Program-made: the position numbers and the translations under genes
Shown: piece by piece, positions 7,969-16,575 of the stretch
Numbering within the stretch: position 1 is the first letter of the stretch
Layout of the letters: each line of letters begins with the position of its first letter
Source: Belnapia rosea
GTDB taxonomy: Bacteria > Pseudomonadota > Alphaproteobacteria > Acetobacterales > Acetobacteraceae
Assembly (NCBI RefSeq): GCF_900101615.1
Contig: NZ_FMZX01000001.1
Coordinates: 434,001-498,000 of the forward strand
Direction: 5' to 3'
Length of the DNA stretch: 64,000 bases
Notes under the pieces: model-generated
The model's database searches: none
What the model was told of the DNA's origin: nothing
Seen by the model: the letters and a program-made list of their open reading frames with translations, nothing else

Positions 7969-9186
7969 ATGACAACCCGTCGCATGGTGCTCGGCGGCGC
8001 GGCCGCTACCATCACCGTCCCTTTTGGTGCGCCACGCATCGCCGCCGCCCAGACCTCGCCTGGCGTCACTGCAACCGAAATCCGCATCGGCAATACCATG
8101 TCCTATAGCGGTCCGGTTTCCGGCCTCGGCATCCAAGGCAAGACCATGGACGCCTACTTTCGCAAGGTGAACGATAATGGCGGCGTCGCTGGGCGGAGGA
8201 TCCGCTTCCTCACCTATGACGACGGCTACAGCCCGCCGAAGACGGTGGAGCAGGTGCGGCGACTGGTGGAGCAGGACCAAGTGGCCTGCTTATTCAGCAA
8301 TCTCGGCACACCGACCAATAGCGCCGTGCTGCGCTACCTGAACCAACGCAAGGTGCCGAACCTCTTTCCCTCCACCGGTGCCGACAAGTGGAGCAACTAC
8401 CAAGAGTTCCCTTGGACTATTGGCTTTCCACCCAGCTACCGCATCGAGGCACAACTCTATGCCAAGCACATCCTGGCAACACATCCGGGCGGGCGAATTG
8501 CCATTCTGCATCAGAACGACGATTTCGGCCGCGATTACGTCCATGGCGTGCGTGACGTGCTGGGGGCGAAGTTCGAAGAAGCAACCAAGGTGCTGAGCTA
8601 CGAGAGCACCGATCCCACAATCGACCAGCAAATCATCAGCCTGCAAAGCAGCGGCTGCCAGGGGTTGGTGCTGGCGGTGACCGCAAAGTTCGCCTCCATG
8701 TCCATCCGCAAACTGTACGAGATCGGCTGGAAGCCGACCACCTGCGTGCACTATGGCGCGAACTCTGTGGGCGTCGTGATCCAGCCGGCCGGGCCGGAGA
8801 AAGCGGTGGGGCTGACCACCGCGGCTTACCTCAAAGACCCGACCGACCCGGCTTGGGCGCAGGACCCCGGCATGCTCGAATGGCGGGCCTTCATGGCGCG
8901 CTACATGCCAGATGCCGATCTCACGGATGCGAACTCGGTCTATGGCTACAGCGCGGCCCAGGCGATGGTGCAAGTGTTGCAACAATGCGGCCAGGATGCC
9001 TCGCGCGAGAACATCATGCGCCAAGCAACCAGCCTGAAAGACGTGGAGATCCCGACGCTGCTGCCCGGCATCAAGCTAAACTCCTCGCCGACCAACTATC
9101 GGCCGATCCGGCAGATGCAGCTCCAGCGGTTCAATGGAAAGACCTATGACCGCTTCGGGACGCTTCTGGAGGGCAGCGTGAGCTGA
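7969..9186 (+). CDS. ABC transporter substrate-binding protein, branched-chain amino acid type (Peripla_BP_6)
   Basis: This 405-residue periplasmic receptor has the type I binding fold of LivJ/LivK-like proteins. A signal peptide with MTTRRMVLGG and a cleavage region near AAAQT is followed by EIRIGNTMSYSGPVSGLG, where ligand-contact loops lie. Further motifs are NDNGGVAGRRI, FLTYDDGYSPPKTVE and GRIAILHQNDDFGRDY. GGAGGGAGA just before the ATG supports the start. No livHMGF permease or ATPase genes are near. It is followed by a terminator-like hairpin. In alphaproteobacteria such receptors bind amino acids, amides or aromatic acids; the ligand is not predictable here. Confidence 0.88.
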   Translation: MTTRRMVLGGAAATITVPFGAPRIAAAQTSPGVTATEIRIGNTMSYSGPVSGLGIQGKTMDAYFRKVNDNGGVAGRRIRFLTYDDGYSPPKTVEQVRRLVEQDQVACLFSNLGTPTNSAVLRYLNQRKVPNLFPSTGADKWSNYQEFPWTIGFPPSYRIEAQLYAKHILATHPGGRIAILHQNDDFGRDYVHGVRDVLGAKFEEATKVLSYESTDPTIDQQIISLQSSGCQGLVLAVTAKFASMSIRKLYEIGWKPTTCVHYGANSVGVVIQPAGPEKAVGLTTAAYLKDPTDPAWAQDPGMLEWRAFMARYMPDADLTDANSVYGYSAAQAMVQVLQQCGQDASRENIMRQATSLKDVEIPTLLPGIKLNSSPTNYRPIRQMQLQRFNGKTYDRFGTLLEGSVS

Positions 9187-9204
9187 CAGATGGCGCTGGA
9201 CCAA

Positions 9205-9238
9205 CAGGGCGGCAGGCCCGAAACGCCGCGCCGCCCTG
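9205..9238 (+). terminator. GC-rich hairpin after the binding-protein gene
   Basis: Perfect 9-base arms CAGGGCGGC (9205-9213) and GCCGCCCTG (9230-9238) start 18 bases after the stop codon. No T-run follows, so intrinsic termination is uncertain. A second inverted repeat, CCCGCTTCA (9305-9313) and TGAAGCGGG (9326-9334), lies further on. The rest of the gap to 9580 holds no gene I recognise. Confidence 0.5.
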
Positions 9239-9580
9239 AGCTTTGCCCACCGCCACCTCACGTTGCGTAGGTTGACGTCTAGAATCCGGATCCTCGTCCC
9301 CAATCCCGCTTCAAGCGCGAGCGGCTGAAGCGGGCACTGGCTCGATCAGACCGCCGAAGGCAGGCACGTCCGGTGGATCCTCGGCATGACCGTGCACCTC
9401 GTGGCTATCCCGCAACGAGGCATGGTGGCTGTCGCCGGGATGGACCCGCGGCCCGGCTGCCGACACGCGCATCACCTACCCTCGTCCGGTTCAACCCAGC
9501 GACGCAAAACCGTCCGGCTTGTTTGCCCGGAACGTCGGCGCATCACCGGCGCTGAGGGTACGGAAGGCCGGGAGTGCGGG

Positions 9581-10474
9581 ATGGAGCAGTTGGGCGCCTT
9601 TGCACAAACTTCGGAGCCTCTGGAGGCTGCGCGCTTGGTGCGCCGGCCCGGTCTGGTGGCAGAGATGCAGGCACGGCTCGTACATCATGGACTGCTCGAC
9701 CCGCCTGCAGACGGCCTCCTCGACCCCGTCACGCAATGGGCGCTCGGCGCCTTCTGCCGCGCAGTTTGCCTGCCTTTCAACAACGCGCTGGCGCCACCCG
9801 TCGCTGCTGCGCTGCTCCAGCAGGCTCCCGTGCTGCCATTGCAGCCTGATAGCAGCCTGGCAGGACGAATTGTCGCGGCTCTGATCCGGCACAACCACTG
9901 GCTATGTCGCCATCCCGACTGCGTCAATATTGTCTATGTCGAGGGCATGGACGAGCAGGGGCGCGAGGTGCCGCGCCGGCGCGACGCCTTCGACGATCTG
10001 CGGCTGCTGCTGCGCATCGCGTCCGGAGGGTACCCGGAGATCGTGGGCGCCTGGTCCGCGACGACCGCCTCGGGTCGCCTGGCGGTGGAAACGCCGGCTG
10101 AGCCCGAAGGCGCGCCGCGCCTTGCCGCAGGCCAGCATCGCGCCTGGGTTGTCGGCCGCACGGCGATCGGCACCGAGCTGGAGCAGGAGGCGCTCATCCA
10201 GGTCCTGCCTGTGCTGGTGACGCGGGATGCCAACAGGGACTTCCGGCGCGACGGTGATCCACCAGAGCGTGGCATCTTCCTCATCGACCAGCATGGCGGC
10301 CACGACGCGCCGCGTGAGCGGGTGGGCGGCATCGGTGCGGGCTGCCTGGTCGGTCGTAGCCAGGCCGGGCATGGCAGCTTCATGGCGCGGCTGCGGGATG
10401 ATCCGCGCTGGCGTGTGAATGCTGCCCATGTCTTCACGACGTCCATCCTGCAGGCGAAGGAGGTGGCTGGCTGA
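9581..10474 (+). CDS. Conserved hypothetical protein, possible peptidoglycan-binding N-terminus
   Basis: This 297-residue cytoplasmic-looking protein has no signal peptide. Residues 20-75 resemble a peptidoglycan-binding-like helical domain (LVHHGLLDPPADGLLDPVTQWALGAFC). The C-terminal half carries GQHRAWVVG, ALIQVLPVLVTRDANRDFRRDGD, FLIDQHGG and GAGCLVGRSQAGHGSFM. From memory this layout resembles hypothetical proteins of cyanobacteria and phages, with a Cys-His pair (GCLVGR then GH) that could be catalytic. The start is the first ATG before the homology; an upstream extension looks non-coding. It lies between two IS5 remnants. The function is unknown; a cell-wall role is only a guess. Confidence 0.6.
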   Translation: MEQLGAFAQTSEPLEAARLVRRPGLVAEMQARLVHHGLLDPPADGLLDPVTQWALGAFCRAVCLPFNNALAPPVAAALLQQAPVLPLQPDSSLAGRIVAALIRHNHWLCRHPDCVNIVYVEGMDEQGREVPRRRDAFDDLRLLLRIASGGYPEIVGAWSATTASGRLAVETPAEPEGAPRLAAGQHRAWVVGRTAIGTELEQEALIQVLPVLVTRDANRDFRRDGDPPERGIFLIDQHGGHDAPRERVGGIGAGCLVGRSQAGHGSFMARLRDDPRWRVNAAHVFTTSILQAKEVAG

Positions 10475-10630
10475 CCGGACCTCTGCCCAGCCGGATTCGC
10501 GGCTCGGCCCGGGAGGCTGCAAAAGAAGCCGATTGTAAGTTGCGAGAAGGCTCCTTGCCGCCGGACAGGGCCCTACATGCGGGTGCCTGCGCCGCGGGTC
10601 AGCCCACAACCTGCTGGCAGCCGCTCTACG

Positions 10631-10858
10631 ATGCAGCGGGCATCCCGATTGCCGTTCAAGATGAATGCCGATCGCTGGCACCGCATACCGAAACGGCGCT
10701 ACAGGGTGACGAACTGGGCGGACCATGACGCCGCGCTCCGCCAGCGTGGCAGCCTCGCCATGTGGTTCTCGAAGGACGCGGTCGCGGCGTGGCAGGCCGA
10801 GCCGCGGACCACCAGGGGCGGGCAGCCCTGGTATTCGGCGCTGGCGATCACCAAACCG
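10631..10858 (+). mobile_element. IS5-family transposase N-terminal fragment
   Basis: The frame reads MNADRWHRIPKRRYRVTNWA, then DHDAALRQRGSLAMWFS and EPRTTRGGQPWYSALAI. This is the conserved N-terminal block of an IS5-family transposase group common in Acetobacteraceae and Methylobacterium. It breaks off after SALAIT, and the frame runs on into unrelated sequence. It pairs logically with the DDE-domain piece at 7589-7740 of the same transposase type. Confidence 0.75.
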
Positions 10859-11008
10859 CCGCGTCATGGCCAATCTCCCCATCCAGCAGGGAAAATTCGC
10901 CGAAAGACGAACACCAGCTCCGGATCACTTTCGCCGTGTCACCTCAGCCGCCGCCTGCCTCGCAGTATCGCGGCAGTGCCGGCATCCTCACTCGAACCGA
11001 TGGCGGCC

Positions 11009-11716
11009 TCAGGCGAAACCAAGCCTGGCCCGGCCGAGCCCCGCGAAGCTGGCTGCCAGGGTCAGCCCCGCTTCCGGCCTTACCACCGGAGAAAGCCCGG
11101 TCACCACCAGCACCGCCCCAGCCGGAAGCCCGCCCGATTGCCGAGCTGCCTCCACGGCCAGCGCCAGCGCCGCCTGTAGGTCCACAGTCGTCCCACGCGG
11201 TCGCCGCCCTGCTGCAGCCAGAGTGACGGCAACGCTGCTTGCCGGAAGGGTGCCGCCCCGGCCGGCGGCAACGTGACCGAGGCCGCATAGATCGGCCGCC
11301 AGCAGGCCCAGGCTGGTCGGCGGGTCAAGGAAGCGGCTGCCCGTCACGTCGATGGCCGGGTGCACCGCTGCGAAGGCCGGAAGCCCCTGTCCCTTCTCGG
11401 GCAACGCTTCGGCCAGCACCGCAACGAGTGCCGCAGTGACCTGCGCGTGCCGTGATACAGCCAGGGGCAGGCTGGCTCCGCTGGGCAGCAGCCGTCCCTC
11501 CAGCATTGGCCCGGCGAGCCGCACTCCATCCATGGCCAAAGCCAAGCGGGTCCCGCAACTGACGAGGCCGAGCTCGTCCAGCATCAGGGCCGCCAGCTCG
11601 TCGCCCTCCGCGACATTGTCCGGCACGACGCTGTCCGGCAGCGCAGCCAGCGGATTGCCGGTCTCGAAAGCCTCAGCCAGGCAGGCTGCCGCCTGTCGCC
11701 GCGCCGCGTCGTGCAT
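11009..11716 (-). CDS. 2-keto-4-pentenoate hydratase-like protein (MhpD family)
   Basis: This 235-residue protein resembles the hydratase/decarboxylase family (MhpD, HpaH, oxalocrotonate decarboxylase) that adds water to 2-hydroxydienoic acids in aromatic catabolism. Visible are the N-terminal helix with GNPLAALPDS, the short LALAMDGVRLAGPMLEGRLLPSG block, and a C-terminal beta-rich part with GAVLVVTGLSPVV. The family's metal-binding Glu residues are not clear by eye, and the protein is slightly short. ATG at 11716 lies 4 bases after the stop of the TRAP large permease gene, so it is co-transcribed with the transporter. It may act on the imported substrate. Confidence 0.7.
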   Translation of the reverse strand: MHDAARRQAAACLAEAFETGNPLAALPDSVVPDNVAEGDELAALMLDELGLVSCGTRLALAMDGVRLAGPMLEGRLLPSGASLPLAVSRHAQVTAALVAVLAEALPEKGQGLPAFAAVHPAIDVTGSRFLDPPTSLGLLAADLCGLGHVAAGRGGTLPASSVAVTLAAAGRRPRGTTVDLQAALALAVEAARQSGGLPAGAVLVVTGLSPVVRPEAGLTLAASFAGLGRARLGFA

Positions 11717-11720
11717 CGGC

Positions 11721-13127
11721 TTATTGCGCCGGTGGCAATGCGATCTCTTCCTCTGCAAATCCTCCTGGCGGCGGCGCTTCCATGTTGATCGTCGGCGCAT
11801 CGCCGGCACCACCATAAAGCTGTTCGGGCAGCCAGGTCACCAGCCCGGGGAAGACGTAAACCGAGATCATGCAGATCACCACGATGTAGATGAAAGGCAT
11901 GCAGCCGGCGAAGATCTGTTCCAGCCGGACATGCTTCGGCGCCACGCCTTTCAGGTAGAAGGCCGCCATGGCGACAGGCGGCGAGAGGAAGCTGGTCTGC
12001 AGGTTCAGCGCGATCATCACCCCGAAAAACAGCGGGTCCACGCCGAAATCATCCAGAAGCGGCAGGAAGATCGGCACGAAGATGACGATGATCTCGGTCC
12101 ATTCCAGCGGCCAGCCGAGGATGAAGATCAGCAACTGCGCCAGAACCATGAAGGTGAACTGGTTCAGCGGCAGCGACTTGAAGAATTCCTCCACCAGCGC
12201 CTGGCCGCCGAGATAGCCGAAGACCGACGAGAATATCGCAGAACCGACGAAGAGCCAGCACACCATGGCGGAGGTGCGGGCCGTGAGGAACACGCTTTCC
12301 TTGAGCTTGCCCCAGGTGAAGCTGCGGTAGATCACGGCCAGTATGATGGCGCCGAGCGACCCCATCGCCGCCGCCTCCGAAGGCGTGGCGAGGCCCAGCA
12401 GGATGCAGCCCAGCACCAGGGCGATCAGCAGCGCAAGCGGCAGGAAGGAGCTCATCAGCGACCGCAGGATGGTCGTGAATGGCACTGCCACTTCCTCGGG
12501 CGGCAGCCGCGGCGCAACGCCGGGCTTCACGATGGCGATGCCTACCGCATACAGGACATAGAGGCCCGCCAGCATCACGCCCGGGATGAAGGCCGCGGCA
12601 TAGAGCTGCACGACCGAGACGCCAGCGGTGGCGCCGAACAGGATCAGCATGATCGAAGGCGGGATCAGGATGCCGAGGCAACCGCCAGCCGCGATGACGC
12701 CGGTTGCCAGCTTCACGTCATAGCCCGCGCGCAGCATCGGCGGCAGCGCGAGCAGCCCCATCAAGGTCACCACCGCGCCGACGATGCCGGTCGCCGTGGC
12801 GAAGAGCGCGCAGGTCGCGAGCGTCGCCACCGCCAGGCTGCCGGGGATGTTGCCCGAGGCCATCTGCAGGCTGCGGAACAGCCGGTCGAGGATGTTCGCC
12901 CGCTCGATGATGTAACCCATGAAGACGAAGAGCGGCACGCTGATCAGCACGTCATTCGCCATGATGGCGTAGGTGCGCTGCACGAGCAGGTCGAAGATGC
13001 GTTCCTGCATCCCGAGATAGCCGAAGAACAGGCCCATCGCCATCAGGGTGAAGGCGATGGGAAAGCCGAGCATGATGAAGAACAGGAACAGGAAAAGTTG
13101 GGTAAGACCCAACACGCCGTCGCTCAT
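11721..13127 (-). CDS. TRAP transporter large permease (DctM family)
   Basis: This 468-residue inner-membrane protein has about 12 hydrophobic segments. It is the ion-coupled transport subunit of a tripartite ATP-independent periplasmic transporter. DctM signatures include LISVPLFVFMGYIIERANI, TGIVGAVVTLMGLLALPPML and GGCLGILIPPSI. The C-terminus has an unusual hydrophilic tail of about 30 residues rich in Pro and Glu. The gene follows the small permease gene with a 5-base gap and precedes the hydratase-like gene by 4 bases. Sodium symport is known of the family; the substrate is unknown. Confidence 0.93.
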   Translation of the reverse strand: MSDGVLGLTQLFLFLFFIMLGFPIAFTLMAMGLFFGYLGMQERIFDLLVQRTYAIMANDVLISVPLFVFMGYIIERANILDRLFRSLQMASGNIPGSLAVATLATCALFATATGIVGAVVTLMGLLALPPMLRAGYDVKLATGVIAAGGCLGILIPPSIMLILFGATAGVSVVQLYAAAFIPGVMLAGLYVLYAVGIAIVKPGVAPRLPPEEVAVPFTTILRSLMSSFLPLALLIALVLGCILLGLATPSEAAAMGSLGAIILAVIYRSFTWGKLKESVFLTARTSAMVCWLFVGSAIFSSVFGYLGGQALVEEFFKSLPLNQFTFMVLAQLLIFILGWPLEWTEIIVIFVPIFLPLLDDFGVDPLFFGVMIALNLQTSFLSPPVAMAAFYLKGVAPKHVRLEQIFAGCMPFIYIVVICMISVYVFPGLVTWLPEQLYGGAGDAPTINMEAPPPGGFAEEEIALPPAQ

Positions 13128-13132
13128 GGGGG

Positions 13133-13780
13133 CTATCGTCCGGTGTGGTCGTCAGCGGCGCGTTCGCCGGGGATTCGTCCGCTCTCGGCCATCTCGCGCG
13201 CCAGGAGCTCGGGGTCCTTCTCGGCGGCGGCGGCCAGGATCTGCTGTTCCAGCTCCTCCACATCCGAGAGGCGCTGCGGCCAGGCGCCGCTGCGGATGCA
13301 TTGGATGCAGCGCACCACCTCCACCAGCCCCTGCAGCAGCAGCAGCACACCGACCACCGGGATCAGCAGCTTGAAGGGCCAGATCACGGGCCCGGTCGGG
13401 GAGAACATGCTGCGCTCGTTCTGCCGGAAACTGTCGGCGAAGAAGTGCCAGCCGGAGATCATGAAGGCGAAGATCGCCGGGAAGAAGAACAGGATGAACA
13501 GCACCAGGTCGAACCAGGCCTGGGTGCGCGGAGTGAAATTGCGGTACAGGAAATCGCCGCGCACATGCCCGTTGCGCGACAGCGCATAGGCGCCGGCCAT
13601 CATGAACAGCGTGCCGTAGAGCATGTAGGATACGTCGTAGCCCCAGCTGGTCGGGGCGCGGAAGACGTAGCGAACGAAGACCTCGTAGACCACGATGCCG
13701 GTCAGCACGAGGATTGTCCAGGCGAAGGTCTGGCCGACGAAGGTGCTGAGCCGGTCGATGCCGAGCAGCAGGCGCTGCAT
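13133..13780 (-). CDS. TRAP transporter small permease (DctQ family)
   Basis: This 215-residue membrane protein has four hydrophobic helices. MQRLLLGIDRLSTFVGQ leads into YEVFVRYVFRAPTSWGYDVS, which is the DctQ signature, and then GHVRGDFLY. It partners the large permease and bridges to the periplasmic receptor. The soluble C-terminal extension after residue 170 is acidic and longer than in typical members. The gene lies between dctP and dctM, separated from dctP by a strong hairpin. Confidence 0.92.
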   Translation of the reverse strand: MQRLLLGIDRLSTFVGQTFAWTILVLTGIVVYEVFVRYVFRAPTSWGYDVSYMLYGTLFMMAGAYALSRNGHVRGDFLYRNFTPRTQAWFDLVLFILFFFPAIFAFMISGWHFFADSFRQNERSMFSPTGPVIWPFKLLIPVVGVLLLLQGLVEVVRCIQCIRSGAWPQRLSDVEELEQQILAAAAEKDPELLAREMAESGRIPGERAADDHTGR

Positions 13781-13805
13781 GCGCGTTCCCCCAATCCGAA
13801 CGGAA

Positions 13806-13834
13806 CCCGCCGCCCGGCATCGCCGGACGGCGGG
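13806..13834 (-). promoter_or_regulatory. Intercistronic hairpin between dctP and dctQ
   Basis: Thirteen-base arms (13806-13818 and 13822-13834) pair with one mismatch, which becomes a G-U wobble in the minus-strand RNA. The loop is 3 bases. The hairpin sits in the 70-base gap after the receptor stop codon. Such hairpins commonly protect or partly terminate transcripts so that the receptor is made in excess over the permease. That role is inferred here. Confidence 0.55.
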
Positions 13835-13850
13835 GCTGGCCTGGCGCAGC

Positions 13851-14996
13851 TCAGCCCTGGCGGGCGAAAAAGTGATTGTAGGAGATCACCGGGCTGGCTT
13901 CGTAGCGCAGGAAGAAATTACCCACCCGCCGGCACCAGTCACGTTGGCTGTCGCATATCTTCTTGAACAGCGGACCATTGACCGGGGAGGAATTGTCGGC
14001 CTCCAACCTGGCGATGACCCGGTCCCAGGCCTGCAGCTGCGCATCCAGCACCGGGCGCGGAGTTGGCCGGACATTCACCCCCTGCTGTTGCGCCATGGCC
14101 TGAAGGTCGCGCGAGAAGCGGTCCTGCAGCTTCCAGCTCATCTCGGCCGAGGCGGATTCGGCGCCATGCCGGATCACCGCCTTCAGCTCGTCCGGCAGGC
14201 TGTCGTACCTGGTCTTGTTGAACAGGATCTCGAAGCTCTCCACCCGCTGGTGGTAGCTCTGGATCATGTAGGTCTTGGCCACGTCAGGAAAGCCGAGGAC
14301 CCGGTCCGAGGAAGGGTTGCTGAACTCCGCCCCGTCGATTACCCCGCGCTCCAGCGCCGGCACGATCTCCCCACCCGGCAGGGAGACGACAGCGGCGCCC
14401 ATCTCGTTCATCACATCAGCGGCCAGGCCAACGGTGCGGTATTTCAGCCCGCGGATCTGGTCCGCCCGCTCGATCGGAGCCTTGAACCAGCCGAGCGGCT
14501 GGGTCGGGATCGGGCCGGACAGGAAGCCGACCGTATTCACCTTCAGCACGTCCTGGGTGAGCTCGCGGTACAGCGCCTCTCCCCCGCCCTGGTAGAACCA
14601 GCCGAGCATCTGGTTGGCATCGCCGAACCAGGGCGGCGCGGTGCCGAAGAGGCTGAAGGCCTTGTTCTTGCCGAACCAGTAGGCGCAGACGCCATGCCCG
14701 CCATCAAGAGTACCGGCCGAGACCGCATCCAGCAGCTGGAAGGCGCCGACCACGGCGCCGGCTGCCAGCAACTCCAGCCGCAGCCGGCCGCCAGCCATGG
14801 CGTTGACGCGGCTTACGTAATCCTGGGCAAACTCGTGGAAGATATCGCGCTGCGGCCAGGTGGACTGGAAGCGCAATGTCACGGTCTGGGCGCGGCTGAC
14901 ATTCGGCATGGCCAGTACAGCCGTCCCAGCGGCGCCGATCGCGGCGACCTTCAACAGGCCACGACGCCCTGGGATCGATGTCTCGGTATCAGACAT
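13851..14996 (-). CDS. TRAP transporter periplasmic substrate-binding protein (DctP family)
   Basis: This 381-residue receptor has a twin-arginine-like leader (SIPGRRGLLKVAAIGAAG) and an ASA-like cleavage site after NVSRAQT. The DctP fold shows TLRFQSTWPQRDIF, TLDGGHGVCAYWFGKN, IRGLKYRTVGLAADV and LERGVIDGAEFSNPSSD. This resembles the subgroup annotated for alpha-keto or hydroxy carboxylates, with conserved Arg and Asn residues that bind the carboxylate. ATG at 14996 was preferred to an upstream in-frame ATG because AGGGAGA lies 6 bases before it and the signal peptide begins there. It is the first gene of a four-gene operon with dctQ, dctM and a hydratase. Confidence 0.92.
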   Translation of the reverse strand: MSDTETSIPGRRGLLKVAAIGAAGTAVLAMPNVSRAQTVTLRFQSTWPQRDIFHEFAQDYVSRVNAMAGGRLRLELLAAGAVVGAFQLLDAVSAGTLDGGHGVCAYWFGKNKAFSLFGTAPPWFGDANQMLGWFYQGGGEALYRELTQDVLKVNTVGFLSGPIPTQPLGWFKAPIERADQIRGLKYRTVGLAADVMNEMGAAVVSLPGGEIVPALERGVIDGAEFSNPSSDRVLGFPDVAKTYMIQSYHQRVESFEILFNKTRYDSLPDELKAVIRHGAESASAEMSWKLQDRFSRDLQAMAQQQGVNVRPTPRPVLDAQLQAWDRVIARLEADNSSPVNGPLFKKICDSQRDWCRRVGNFFLRYEASPVISYNHFFARQG

Positions 14997-15226
14997 GTTT
15001 TCTCCCTGTAAAACGGCGTCAGTTTTGAAGTGCCCTGCCGCCATTGCTGTTCCGTTCTAGATAACGCGGGGGCATCCTGACCGCAATGCAATCTTAGGCT
15101 ACTCGGCCGACCAATCCGATGCAGCACCGGCCTGTGGCTGTCCTTCCTCGAACCTTCTCCCGTCTTTCACGAAGCTGCGACCATCACATGCATTGGCTGC
15201 CTGGTTGTGAGATCTCCTTGATAGCC

Positions 15227-15433
15227 TCAGCGATGAGGGGGCTTCGGGAACGTCTTCCGGTCCGGCACGCCCTTCAGGTGTTTCGCTGCGATGACGTCCG
15301 ATGAGTACTGTGTGTGGTTCAGCACCTCACCGCTGCGCTTGTTGTACCCCTTGCCGCAGTCCCGGCGGTAGCCTCGGGCGGTGCGCTCCGGCCGCTCCGT
15401 CACAGCAGCAGAGCCGCAAGCCAGGCAGTCCAT
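15227..15433 (-). mobile_element. Zinc-ribbon transposase N-terminal fragment (IS6-like)
   Basis: The peptide MDCLACGSAAVTERPERTA then GYRRDCGKGYNKRSGEVLN and TQYSSDVIA matches the zinc-ribbon head of IS6-related transposases. The second half of the ribbon is shortened: one expected CxxC-type Cys is missing in YRRDCGKGYN. After SDVIA the homology ends and the frame runs into unrelated residues. It is a truncated, non-functional remnant. Confidence 0.6.
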
Positions 15434-15593
15434 CCCTGCTTCCCGCCGCGCTGGTCCCGGATCTTACCCGCGGCACCTTGGACAGCCAAACAGGCCGCCT
15501 GGAGCGAGGCCTGACAAAACCCCGGCGAGCGAGTCAGGTACATCACCGGCAAGCATCGTCACAGGCGGTCGTACCTGACTGCCGGTATCGCTC

Positions 15594-15700
15594 AGGGTCC
15601 GTTGGCGCCTGAACGCAGGCGCATTGCTGGCGTTGAGCCGCCTGTCTGGAGGGGGGCGTTCGGGCTGATGGCCGAGGAGTGGGCAGTGCTCAGCCTTCGG
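15594..15700 (+). mobile_element. IS5-type transposase N-terminal fragment (copy 2)
   Basis: The peptide APERRRIAGVEPPVW then FGLMAEEWAVL matches the same transposase start as the fragment at 5647. The two 97-base stretches agree at about 81 positions. The first conserved L-T/S-DEEW block is degraded to LMAEEW. Both copies point the same way and bracket about 10 kb. Confidence 0.6.
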
Positions 15701-15756
15701 CCAGCAAGCACGAGCGGCCCAACGCTAACGACTGATTGTGTTGTCTTGGCGGCGGC

Positions 15757-16575
15757 TCAGTCCGATGAGATCAACTCGGCAAGCTGGCGCGGGCAGTAGA
15801 TCGCCGAGTGATGGACTCGAGCAACTGGCGTGCAGTCGTTTGCAAGGACCAGGATGTCGAGCTCGGCGATTTTGTGGCCCTTGCGGTCGTAGTTCGCCAG
15901 TACCTTGGCCCGGGTGGTAAGGACGTCACCAACGCGGGCCAGTCCCAGATTGCGGACCGCGCTGGCGATGTGAATCCAGGCGCTCATCTGCACGTTGTGA
16001 GACAAGGACCAGTTGCACATCCGCAGGATGATGCCAGGATGAACGAGCTTTTCGTTGGAATAGATAGGGTTTGTTTCGCGAACATCGCGCAGATAGCTTG
16101 AAGCGTAGTCCTCCGTAACCTCGAACGGATCGGCGCCTAACCATTCCCCAACGGGGAACACCGAAGCGTTTACGTGCGGCCTTTCACGCCTGGCAGGCAC
16201 AACCGGGAAATCGGCCAGGTCCGGCATAACCATCGGTTCGGGAGGCAGATTCGCCGAGCCAGACGCACAGAAGACCTTCTCGCTTTCCACGGTGAAATCG
16301 AGGCCGGTCACAGACCGGCTTGCAGCGACCGTGATGATCCGGCCGTCGTAGACCGGTTTCAAGAGTTTGCAGTCCATTGTGCCGCGCTCAAGCCAGGGCC
16401 GGCCCCAGAGGGCTAGGGGAAAGTGGGTCGCATAGGCATAAACCTCGACACCGGGGACAAGAGCACCGGCGAAGCCTAGCCGTGCCGCGACGGTGTCGTC
16501 GTGGATCTTGTTCTCAGATGCCTGCGAAATATTGAAGGCGCTCAGGCTGTATGGTGCAAAAGGGGATAAGGTCAT
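15757..16575 (-). CDS. MaoC-like hot-dog-fold protein
   Basis: This 272-residue protein appears to hold two hot-dog halves. The first contains NKIHDDTVAARLGFAGALV then PGVEVYAYATHFP, the acidic/His motif (HDD) and hydration-motif region typical of MaoC-like enoyl-CoA hydratases. The second half has VHPGIILRMCNWSLSHN and ARVGDVLTTRAKV, the hot-dog beta strand pattern. Family members hydrate enoyl-CoA or act as thioesterases. The whole gene sits alone between IS debris and a GMC oxidoreductase. The substrate is unknown. MaoC-like is my best call; a dehydratase of polyketide-like CoA esters would look similar. Confidence 0.68.
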   Translation of the reverse strand: MTLSPFAPYSLSAFNISQASENKIHDDTVAARLGFAGALVPGVEVYAYATHFPLALWGRPWLERGTMDCKLLKPVYDGRIITVAASRSVTGLDFTVESEKVFCASGSANLPPEPMVMPDLADFPVVPARRERPHVNASVFPVGEWLGADPFEVTEDYASSYLRDVRETNPIYSNEKLVHPGIILRMCNWSLSHNVQMSAWIHIASAVRNLGLARVGDVLTTRAKVLANYDRKGHKIAELDILVLANDCTPVARVHHSAIYCPRQLAELISSD

